Shown here one piece after another: positions 1 to 5,356 of a stretch of DNA of 7,858 nt. Made by a program: the position numbers and the translations under genes. This DNA comes from Pyrodictiaceae archaeon (lineage in GTDB: Archaea > Thermoproteota > Thermoprotei_A > Sulfolobales > Pyrodictiaceae), in contig JALSNP010000075.1 of assembly GCA_026986935.1 (NCBI GenBank), positions 1 through 7,858 of the forward strand, written 5' to 3'. Position 1 is the first letter of the stretch. Each line of letters opens with the position of its first letter. The notes under the pieces were generated by a model. It worked only from the letters and a program-made list of their open reading frames with translations, was not told the origin of the DNA and searched no databases.

Positions 1-1
1 C

Positions 2-274
2 AGAGCATCTACAAGTATAGGGTACTACGCAACTGTTCCCGGGAAAAAAGAGCTCCTACGCAGACTATTTACTGAAAACATCTCGTCTCTGCAGGGATTG
101 ATGATAGAATCAGATTATATTGATGACCCGAAGAGGCCCTGCGTATCCTCTTGCCCTTGGGAGATCATAGAGAATCAGTTATCATTGCTAAACGAGGGCA
201 TAGTTGATGAGGATGTCTTAGCTAGGCTCAATATTGATAATGTTTCTAAGTACTATGGCGTGGAGCCTCCCTGA
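2..274 (+). CDS. TatD-like metal-dependent hydrolase, C-terminal part
   Basis: This is the last 90 codons of a gene that enters from the left edge, ending in TGA at 272-274. The fragment has the pattern I associate with the archaeal TatD-related TIM-barrel hydrolases (COG1099 type). A strand ends in MIESDYIDDPKRP, where the Asp of IESD sits where TatD enzymes place their last metal ligand. A helical tail then closes with NIDNVSKYYG, like the 'N..(R/K)fyG' ending of the TatD superfamily. The superfamily hydrolyses phosphoester or amide bonds using bound divalent metals; the substrate here cannot be told. The remaining metal ligands lie outside the window. The 3' end overlaps the convergent viaA-like gene by 22 bases. 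The reading frame is sure; the family is recalled rather than searched. Confidence 0.68.
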   Translation, partial: RASTSIGYYATVPGKKELLRRLFTENISSLQGLMIESDYIDDPKRPCVSSCPWEIIENQLSLLNEGIVDEDVLARLNIDNVSKYYGVEPP

Positions 275-1581
275 CCAAGCATCACGACTTTCAATGCCTC
301 CTGCTTGTCTAGTTTTGTTGCAACCATGTAGCTCTCCGAGATAGCGCGCAGATCCGGATTATTGCCGTGGATCATCACGGTATGGAGGCGGGCATTTGCA
401 CGGGCTAGCCCCTTCTTAACCATATCTACTGCTACTCGGTCCTCTCCATCAGTTATGAGTATGATATCGGATATCCTTGACTTGGGTGTAGTCGATACAA
501 TATCGTCCACAGCTGTTAGAATGGCTCTTGTTATATCCGTGCCACCGTTTGCTCTTATTCGCGCAAGATACTCGAGTAGTTTTATCACATCTCTCCCGTG
601 GATCCGTCTCGAGATATGTATTGGTGGATAAGGTATGCTATCAAAGAATCTTACATAGAACTCTCTGCGCTCTCTAACAGCGCGCTGAGCCAGGGCAAGC
701 GCTACCGCTTTAGCCCATATTATCTTAAGCCCCATCATGCTACCGCTCTTATCTAGCAATATATAGAACTTCCCATAATCTCTTGAAACTACTTTGCGGT
801 ATAGAAGTAGGTCTTTTTCAGCATATTTGATCAGGAACAATTCTTTAGGTAAGGCTAGCTCACTTGGCACGATTTTTTCAACATCGTTTCCGAGCTCATA
901 ACCCTCTAGCTCGCCTCTAGGGCTTGGGATCTTCTTAACCCTGATATACGTGTCTGTTTCTTCTATAAGCTTCAGCACCTCTAGTATTGCTTTCACATTA
1001 GTGTTCTTGGACAGGTTTATCACGTCCTGGATAACGTCGTCAAGTGAAAGCATTGATGCATTACCAGCAGCGAACTTCATGGTTAAATTGGTTATTTCCT
1101 TAGCCTGTTTTGCAACATCTTTAATAGATTCAAGCGCCTTATCAACTGTGTTCGATAAATCGGTGTTCTTTGATTGGCCGAATTGGGTGTCACTTTTTTG
1201 TTTAGAGTTCATGTCCCCTCCATGCGGTTGGGCAGCTTTCTGCAACTCTTCGGTAATGGTTTCAAGGAGTACGGCTGAAACAACGGTGCTTGTTGTCGAG
1301 TCCGCTATAGTGTACTGCTTGACGGATTTAAGATTATTTGATGAAAGTAGTGCAGATATTAATGTATATTTCATTATTTCCTTTGTGTCTTTGCGCTCGG
1401 GCTCCTTTAGAATAGGGAATGGGAGGAATAAGGCATAGTATATTGATATAGCTAGGTCCTCGTCCAGAAATTCCGGTTTATTCACTGTATCGGGTACGAG
1501 CTTCCTCAGGAGAGATATAATACGCTCTGCCCTATACTTAGTGGGTGGATCATCTAGCTTCACGCCACGTATGTAAGGCAT
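253..1581 (-). CDS. ViaA-like von Willebrand factor A domain protein
   Basis: The protein has 442 residues and is probably the partner of the AAA+ ATPase encoded just upstream, as ViaA is of RavA in bacteria, where the pair acts as a chaperone-like complex on membrane and respiratory proteins. The N-terminal ~240 residues are mostly helical, with a Gln/Ser/Asp-rich low-complexity linker at about 115-145. The C-terminal VWA domain starts near residue 271. It carries a complete MIDAS metal site: DKSGS (D277, S279, S281), a Thr in GGTD (T348) and an Asp in ITDGED (D378). E. coli ViaA is about 480 residues, so the length fits. ATG is at 1579-1581, four bases after the ATPase stop codon, with GGGGATG upstream overlapping that stop, so the two are one operon. 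A cobaltochelatase or CoxE-like VWA protein is a less likely alternative. Confidence 0.85.
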   Translation of the reverse strand: MPYIRGVKLDDPPTKYRAERIISLLRKLVPDTVNKPEFLDEDLAISIYYALFLPFPILKEPERKDTKEIMKYTLISALLSSNNLKSVKQYTIADSTTSTVVSAVLLETITEELQKAAQPHGGDMNSKQKSDTQFGQSKNTDLSNTVDKALESIKDVAKQAKEITNLTMKFAAGNASMLSLDDVIQDVINLSKNTNVKAILEVLKLIEETDTYIRVKKIPSPRGELEGYELGNDVEKIVPSELALPKELFLIKYAEKDLLLYRKVVSRDYGKFYILLDKSGSMMGLKIIWAKAVALALAQRAVRERREFYVRFFDSIPYPPIHISRRIHGRDVIKLLEYLARIRANGGTDITRAILTAVDDIVSTTPKSRISDIILITDGEDRVAVDMVKKGLARANARLHTVMIHGNNPDLRAISESYMVATKLDKQEALKVVMLGQGGSTP

Positions 1582-1585
1582 CCCT

Positions 1586-2740
1586 TTACATCCCCAGCTT
1601 ATAGGATATTTTCTCCAATAGCTTGTCTATCTCCTCTAATGTTTGCTCAGCAAGGGTTTTCACACTCTGATTATCTGTCTCCTTCAATATGTTAACTATA
1701 CGGCTTTTAGCTATCTTTAGGCTTCTAAATAGGTCTACAAGCCTCGGATCATAACTCCTCATAGTATCTACTAGGTGATAAGTCTCTCTCACATTTGCTC
1801 GGATATCATTTAGTTCCTTTATGAAGCGTTCAGGCATCTTAAGCTCTTCCGAGAGTATTATGTTTACTTTCTCAAAGTCCTCTATGTCTCGGGGAGCTAC
1901 ATACTTTAAGGCGATAAGATCCTTCTCCTGTGCCACTAGTCTTCCTTCAAGCAAGGCGTGTGCTGCAACAATCTTTAGAGCCTTTGTCTTCCTCCTATCA
2001 GTTAGGTGAATACCCCTCTCCTCGAAGACTGCGTAAAGTCTTAGGAGCTTCGGTTTAACAGGGGAAAGGTCCACTTTGAATATCATTTTATGGACTTGTG
2101 CAAGAGTGTCCATATCTAGCACGGGTTCTACGGGCGGGATTTGCCCTGACTCAATCCTCCACCCAGCATCAAGTAGCTCGCTCCACTTATTCTCCGGCAC
2201 GGGTTTTGCGTATTGGCGTACAAGGAACCTGTCATAAACAGCCTCTAATTCCGGCTCCTCTGGAACCCTATTCGTGGCACCTATTAGCGTCCACAGAGGC
2301 ACTCTTATCTCTGTATACCCGTCATACCATACTCGTTCCTGCATTATGCTTAGCAACGCGTTAAGTATCGCGGAATTAGCGTTAAAGACCTCGTCTAAGA
2401 AGACTATCTCGGCTTCCGGCATTTTCCCTTTCGTTATTCTTACGTACCTTCCCTCCTTCAGGGCATTAAGATCAAGGGGCCCGAATAATTCACTAGGCTC
2501 CGTATACTTTGTTAATAAGTACTTAAAGAAATTAGCATTAACTAGCTCAGCCGTTCTACGCGCTATTGCGGACTTCGCTGTACCCGGCTCTCCTATCAAT
2601 ATTACGTGCTCACGGGAGATAAGGGCAAGCGTTAGTGCTTTTATCTCCTCATCTCTAGCAACGAAAGGCTCTTGAAGAACCTTATAGAATGCCTGTATCT
2701 TCTCTATGAGCCCCAATGCGCCGTGTTCTGGAGATATCAA
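1586..2740 (-). CDS. MoxR/RavA family AAA+ ATPase
   Basis: The protein has 384 residues and is a cytoplasmic AAA+ ATPase of the MoxR group, which work with VWA-domain partners to remodel or activate protein complexes. Walker A is GEPGTAKS (50-57), Walker B is EIVFLDEVF (111-119, acidic D116 and E117), sensor 1 is GATNR (154-158), and an Asp-Arg-Phe at 170-172 fits the arginine finger region. DRRK near 248 fits sensor 2 in the helical lid. The C-terminal ~70 residues are helical and end in a likely coiled coil. E. coli RavA is about 500 residues, so the extra bacterial C-terminal domains seem to be absent. The start is TTG at 2738-2740. An in-frame TAA lies directly before it, so no longer form is possible, and GGTGA and GGGGAG lie upstream. 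It is the first gene of the operon with the viaA-like gene. Confidence 0.88.
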   Translation of the reverse strand: MISPEHGALGLIEKIQAFYKVLQEPFVARDEEIKALTLALISREHVILIGEPGTAKSAIARRTAELVNANFFKYLLTKYTEPSELFGPLDLNALKEGRYVRITKGKMPEAEIVFLDEVFNANSAILNALLSIMQERVWYDGYTEIRVPLWTLIGATNRVPEEPELEAVYDRFLVRQYAKPVPENKWSELLDAGWRIESGQIPPVEPVLDMDTLAQVHKMIFKVDLSPVKPKLLRLYAVFEERGIHLTDRRKTKALKIVAAHALLEGRLVAQEKDLIALKYVAPRDIEDFEKVNIILSEELKMPERFIKELNDIRANVRETYHLVDTMRSYDPRLVDLFRSLKIAKSRIVNILKETDNQSVKTLAEQTLEEIDKLLEKISYKLGM

Positions 2741-2784
2741 TTATCTTCTCCCCTTCACCAATAGTACCCTACCTCTTGGCAGGG

Positions 2785-2794
2785 AATATATTTA
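2785..2794 (-). promoter_or_regulatory. TATA box of the ravA-viaA operon
   Basis: On the minus strand the sequence reads TAAATATATT. Its centre lies about 50 bases before the TTG start, which places transcription near 2765 and leaves a leader of roughly 25 bases containing the GGTGA/GGGGAG ribosome site. The element is nearly palindromic, so it could also drive the + strand toward the structured region that begins near 2815. Confidence 0.55.
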
Positions 2795-2814
2795 CCGCTC
2801 AACGTCTTATTAGC

Positions 2815-3060
2815 GCTCTGGTAATAGCTGGAGAACAGAATGTGATGAGCCCGGTTTTCAGCGGATCCTATGGCTACCGGGAGATGAAGACGAGTTGCTC
2901 AGCTGATGTACCTGGCTTGGTCAGCGCACTAGTATGTGCAGTACATTCCTAGCCCCTGGGGATAAGGTAGGGAGGGATCGGTAACCGGTGCATTCTTCAC
3001 GAGTCTAGGAGACGGGGTTTATCCTCATCTCCCTGCTTAGCAGCTTGCCAGCTCCGTGAA
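2815..3060 (+). ncRNA. Candidate structured non-coding RNA, unidentified
   Basis: The gap 2741-3268 has no convincing protein gene, but its middle is G+C-rich and packed with complementary segments. AGCTGG (2826-2831) can close the region with CCAGCT (3048-3053). CCCGGT (2850-2855) pairs with ACCGGG (2876-2881). ATGTAC (2906-2911) pairs with GTACAT (2941-2946) and encloses two hairpins, CTGG/TCAG (2912-2915, 2921-2924) and GCAC/GTGC (2926-2929, 2936-2939), giving a three-way junction. GGAGA-c-GGGG (3008-3017) pairs with CCTC-a-TCTCC (3023-3032) around a five-base loop. CTGC/GCAG follows at 3033-3043. Two of these helices need G-U pairs that work only in + strand RNA, which favours +. The TATA element at 2785-2794 would start it near 2815, and a T-rich stretch at 3191-3201 could end it. 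I see no RNase P or SRP signature. Both ends are approximate. Confidence 0.38.
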
Positions 3061-3218
3061 ATATTATTATGTTGTAGGGGTGTATGTGACTTAGGGAGGT
3101 TAGGCTAAAACAGCTATGATGAGAATTGCACGTCGGCGATGAGTAATGAGCGCCCTCCACCGGTTCTGAGCACCGCTAATATGTGTACAGTTATTGTTTT
3201 TGTCAAATCGTTAGAACC

Positions 3219-3230
3219 TTATATTTAATA
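3219..3230 (+). promoter_or_regulatory. TATA box for the 119-residue orphan gene
   Basis: TTATATTTAATA lies about 45 bases before the GTG start. The expected transcription start is near 3250, just before the GGAGGT ribosome site, giving a leader of about 20 bases. Confidence 0.6.
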
Positions 3231-3257
3231 GTACTCATTGAGATAGATAAAATGCTT

Positions 3258-3263
3258 GGAGGT
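3258..3263 (+). promoter_or_regulatory. Ribosome binding site fixing the GTG start at 3269
   Basis: GGAGGT is followed by five bases and then GTG TTG. The spacing favours the GTG at 3269 over the next-codon TTG. An ATG at 3252 lies in another frame and hits a stop after twelve codons. Confidence 0.7.
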
Positions 3264-3268
3264 AATCT

Positions 3269-3628
3269 GTGTTGTCTGCAGAGGAGCTGATTCGGCGCCT
3301 TGAGAATTGCTTGACATATAGCATAAAGGAGTCATCTATTGTTCTTGAGAATGTTTGCGACTTTCCTATAGATATAAGAGCTATAGAAATAGAATATTAT
3401 ATATACATATCGCGGGCGCAAGCAGCGCAATCAACTGAGCATGTCGAGCTGGGTCGTTTCCGAAAGAGAGTATTTGAGCGCGTAAGCATAGAGCAAGTAT
3501 TACAGCCGAGTACATCGCTTAATATATATTTTGGAATAATCAAAAATATTGAAAATGTATACGTTGTAGTGAACATAGATGATAAACAATACAGAGTAAA
3601 GGTGCTGGAAAAGAAGGAGAACAAATAA
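3269..3628 (+). CDS. Uncharacterised 119-residue protein, probably beta-rich
   Basis: I do not recognise this family. After a short N-terminal helix (residues 1-18) the protein alternates hydrophobic and polar residues in a series of likely strands, such as SSIVLENV, AIEIEYYIYIS, SLNIYFGII, NVYVVVNI and YRVKVLEK. This pattern fits a small immunoglobulin-like or arrestin-like beta sandwich, which is inference only. There is no signal peptide and no membrane segment. The lone cysteines (14 and 30 or so) form no motif. It has its own TATA box and a strong ribosome site, so it is very likely expressed as a single-gene unit. It converges on the MarC gene with only 13 bases between the stop codons. 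Confidence 0.75.
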   Translation: MLSAEELIRRLENCLTYSIKESSIVLENVCDFPIDIRAIEIEYYIYISRAQAAQSTEHVELGRFRKRVFERVSIEQVLQPSTSLNIYFGIIKNIENVYVVVNIDDKQYRVKVLEKKENK

Positions 3629-3641
3629 GCTTCTATACTAA

Positions 3642-4265
3642 TTAATGAAGTGTTTTTATCACCTCCAATATGCCCGTCCTTATCATAGCTATAGCGATAG
3701 CAGCCAGTAGCATCGACATTATTTTCGATAAAGCCATGGCCCCGTTTTCACCCATTATCTTTAGCATTTTGCCACTGTTAGCTAACATGAAGTAAGTTAT
3801 CACTATGTTCGCAACTATACTTATTATGGCATAAACTAGGCCGTAAACGGCTTTTATATACAGTACAGTAGCTATGGCAGCAGGGCCTGCGAGTAAAGGT
3901 GTTGCAAGCGGTACTATTGCTATTGCCTCTGCTTCTTCGGGATGCCTTATACCGGTTGCCTCTGTCCAGCCAAGTATCCCCGCTATTCCATAAATTAGTA
4001 GTATGATTCCACCAGCTATCCTAAAATCTGCAAGTGTTAAACCAAAATAGTATAGAAGCAGGTCTCCAACTAAAGCGAATATTATTAGGATTAGTGATGC
4101 TACTTGGCAACTATTTTTTACTATTCTCTCCCTTTTCTCATCAGAAAGCATGGTCGTGAGACCGTAGAAGAGAGGAGCGTTTCCGAGAGGATCTATTGCT
4201 ATAAAGAGGATAGTCACCGAGTGGATGAGAAACGTTAGGTTAATGCCGGGTAATGCGTTCAGCAA
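3642..4265 (-). CDS. MarC family integral membrane protein
   Basis: The protein has 207 residues and six predicted transmembrane segments at roughly 10-30, 53-76, 79-98, 114-138, 140-163 and 180-202. This is the usual size and topology of the MarC (UPF0056) family. The family signature DPLGNAP (25-31) lies in the first helix, and the second, PLATPLLAGP, in the fourth. MarC proteins sit in the cytoplasmic membrane; no transport substrate is firmly established, and the old link to antibiotic resistance has been withdrawn. The start is TTG at 4263-4265, supported by GGAG four bases upstream. It lies inside the last 26 bases of the preceding Cys-rich gene, so translation is probably coupled. No ATG start is available nearby. 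Confidence 0.88.
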   Translation of the reverse strand: MLNALPGINLTFLIHSVTILFIAIDPLGNAPLFYGLTTMLSDEKRERIVKNSCQVASLILIIFALVGDLLLYYFGLTLADFRIAGGIILLIYGIAGILGWTEATGIRHPEEAEAIAIVPLATPLLAGPAAIATVLYIKAVYGLVYAIISIVANIVITYFMLANSGKMLKIMGENGAMALSKIMSMLLAAIAIAMIRTGILEVIKTLH

Positions 4266-4584
4266 ATTTCTCCAAGGCCTCCGAAACTTTTGTTATGATC
4301 TCTTTTCTGCACTTGTTCATGCATTCTTCGAAACAAGGTTCTTCATCATTGCATGACGCGGTACATGATACTCGGCATCGTCTATCTAGGGGGACTATAG
4401 CATATATTTTCTTTTGTGGACTTAGTTGGGCCACGCTTAAAACAAGGTTAACACCTGCTTCACGTATCACATCCATGACTAGGCTGTGCTTATCTATATC
4501 ATCTTCGTATACAAAACCCCCGTATCGTCTAAGGGCTTTAGCAATTCTCCTTGCTAGATCAGCTCTAGGATCGTTCTCTCTCAT
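4240..4584 (-). CDS. Uncharacterised 114-residue six-cysteine protein
   Basis: I do not recognise this family. The N-terminal half is helix-strand-rich and soluble. Then comes a compact cysteine module, C70-x3-C74-x3-C78-x5-C84-x3-C88-x3-C92, followed by an amphipathic helix to the C-terminus. The two CX3CX3C halves could form a helical hairpin holding a metal ion or Fe-S cluster, or joined by disulfides, which are common in the cytoplasm of hyperthermophilic crenarchaea. There is no signal peptide, so it is probably cytosolic. It is the first gene of an overlapping pair with MarC, which suggests a joint role at the membrane, by inference only. ATG is at 4582-4584. The frame stays open upstream to about position 4720 but has no usable start there, and no clear Shine-Dalgarno site is present, so the mRNA may have a short leader. 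Confidence 0.78.
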   Translation of the reverse strand: MRENDPRADLARRIAKALRRYGGFVYEDDIDKHSLVMDVIREAGVNLVLSVAQLSPQKKIYAIVPLDRRCRVSCTASCNDEEPCFEECMNKCRKEIITKVSEALEKFAERITRH

Positions 4585-4620
4585 TGCCCAGGCTACCCAT
4601 ACGTAGCTGGGACACGTAAT

Positions 4621-4630
4621 CAGATAAAAC
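4621..4630 (-). promoter_or_regulatory. TATA-like box for the Cys-rich/marC pair
   Basis: On the minus strand the sequence reads GTTTTATCTG, about 42 bases before the ATG at 4584. It would start transcription near 4601. It is back to back with the + strand element at 4653-4660. Confidence 0.4.
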
Positions 4631-4652
4631 TCTATTAATAAGCCTAGGCCGT

Positions 4653-4660
4653 CATATAAG
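4653..4660 (+). promoter_or_regulatory. TATA-like box for the small membrane protein gene
   Basis: CATATAAG is centred about 40 bases before the TTG at 4696. Transcription would start near 4682, giving a very short leader, which agrees with the absence of a good ribosome site in front of the gene. Confidence 0.38.
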
Positions 4661-4695
4661 TCTAATTGTGGTGGTGAGGCATAGATTACTCGCTC

Positions 4696-4851
4696 TTGCT
4701 CTGCGCAGCTCTGCTTATCGTGGGTTTACTTATTCTTGATAAAATAGTTAATAACGAGAATGGGTCCGCTCGATACATAATGATTATAAATAGAGTAGCG
4801 ATATTTATAGTACTTATATCATTAATTATCATCATTATAAGGAAATGCTAA
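4696..4851 (+). CDS. Small two-helix membrane protein, 51 residues
   Basis: This short frame reads as two hydrophobic helices joined by a polar loop. Helix 1 is about residues 2-14 (LCAALLIVGLLIL). The loop is DKIVNNENGSARY. Helix 2 is about 34-48 and is almost purely Ile, Leu, Val and Phe, followed by Arg-Lys-Cys at the C-terminus. A lipophilic pattern this regular is unlikely in random intergenic DNA. An in-frame TGA at 4675-4677 bounds it upstream, and TTG at 4696 is the first possible start. GTG at 4720 would cut into helix 1. There is no strong ribosome site, but a TATA-like box fits a near-leaderless message. By the positive-inside rule the charged C-terminus is probably cytoplasmic. 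Function is unknown. The frame is clear; expression is inferred. Confidence 0.5.
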   Translation: MLCAALLIVGLLILDKIVNNENGSARYIMIINRVAIFIVLISLIIIIIRKC

Positions 4852-4882
4852 ACTATTAACTATGTAGAAAACCTATAGTATG

Positions 4883-4892
4883 CTATATTTAA
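4883..4892 (+). promoter_or_regulatory. TATA box for the 92-residue orphan gene
   Basis: CTATATTTAA lies about 60 bases before the GTG start at 4948. Transcription would start near 4913, leaving a leader of about 35 bases. Confidence 0.55.
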
Positions 4893-4947
4893 GAGGCTTA
4901 TACTGCTAGGAGACACGGAATAAAGAAGAGCCCTATGGTGTGCTACG

Positions 4948-5226
4948 GTGAATAGTAAAGATCGTAAGCGAATACCAGTGGCCCACTTGGAAGGATTAGT
5001 TGCACTAGGTCTTGCTAAGAGGTATTGGTGGGAGGAATGTGACGCACCCAATATGATAAAATTCTTTGTAGAAACTAATGATAATGAAATATATGAAACA
5101 AAATGTATTGATGCCAGAGGCGCTAAAAAAGTAATAACATATCTAGGGATCTCGTCTAAGCTAAGCAAGGATCTAGTCCTCGATATAGAGGTAGATAAAG
5201 AGGAAATATTTGTGCCCGAGGACTAG
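4948..5226 (+). CDS. Uncharacterised 92-residue acidic protein
   Basis: I do not recognise this protein. It is soluble, with no signal peptide or membrane segment. A helix with VAHLEGLVALGLAKRYWW (about residues 11-28) is followed by a likely strand, FFVETNDNEIYETKC, then a helix around GAKKVITYLG and an acidic end, VDKEEIFVPED. The two Cys residues form no motif. The start is GTG at 4948, the first start codon after the in-frame TAA at 4921-4923. A modest GGTG lies seven bases upstream. It has its own TATA box and is followed by a perfect hairpin only three bases after the stop codon, so it is probably a single-gene transcript. Codon use and a good promoter make it a likely real gene. Confidence 0.7.
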   Translation: MNSKDRKRIPVAHLEGLVALGLAKRYWWEECDAPNMIKFFVETNDNEIYETKCIDARGAKKVITYLGISSKLSKDLVLDIEVDKEEIFVPED

Positions 5227-5229
5227 GTA

Positions 5230-5250
5230 ACCATGTACTAAAAACATGGT
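5230..5250 (+). terminator. Perfect 7-bp inverted repeat after the 92-residue gene
   Basis: ACCATGT (5230-5236) and ACATGGT (5244-5250) pair perfectly around the seven-base loop ACTAAAA, three bases after the TAG stop. A T-rich patch (5260-5263) follows. It could be a 3'-end hairpin of the upstream message. Equally, it could be an operator, because it sits 8 bases before the TATA box of the next gene. Stem-dependent termination is not the rule in crenarchaea, so the terminator label is tentative. Confidence 0.35.
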
Positions 5251-5257
5251 ATGACGT

Positions 5258-5267
5258 AATTTTATAC
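5258..5267 (+). promoter_or_regulatory. TATA box for the histidine-rich protein gene
   Basis: AATTTTATAC would start transcription near 5288. That gives a leader of about 70 bases to the preferred ATG at 5357, or about 30 bases to the alternative GTG at 5318. Confidence 0.45.
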
Positions 5268-5344
5268 TCAGCACTAGGTTAATTAATCCTTGTCAATGGT
5301 TTTGGCACGAGGACATAGTGTATGGGAAATGGAATAGTATAAGA

Positions 5345-5352
5345 GAGGTGAT
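5345..5352 (+). promoter_or_regulatory. Extended ribosome binding site choosing the ATG at 5357
   Basis: GAGGTGAT is a full-length match to the complement of a typical crenarchaeal 16S 3' tail (ATCACCTC) and ends four bases before ATG at 5357. The ATG at 5351 overlaps the site itself and is unlikely to be used. The upstream GTG at 5318 has a weaker GAGG five bases before it. Confidence 0.7.
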
Positions 5353-5356
5353 GCAT

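Noticed and set aside
950..1438. 162-codon open frame on + opposite the viaA-like gene
   Set aside because: It has Ser/Phe-rich antisense composition and no start signals, and the minus frame has clear VWA motifs.
2842..2906. Second C/D-box-like span (GTGATGA ... CTGA)
   Set aside because: The boxes are exact but the guide intervals are irregular, the flanks do not pair, and the same bases form stronger local hairpins.
2716..2952. 78-codon open frame on +
   Set aside because: It starts inside ravA on the other strand, has no ribosome site, and its second half coincides with the hairpin-forming region, where base pairing explains the sequence better than coding does.
2815..3118. RNase P RNA or SRP RNA in the structured gap
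   Set aside because: The size would fit, but I cannot find the conserved RNase P GAGGAAAGTCC-like and ACAGAAA core elements or the SRP helix 8 GGAAGGAAGCAG-type motif on either strand. A lone ACAGAA at 2834 is not enough.
4777..4838. ATAATGAT ... ATCATTAT inverted repeat
   Set aside because: It is A/T-only-like sequence inside a frame that codes for an Ile-rich membrane helix. Codon bias explains it.
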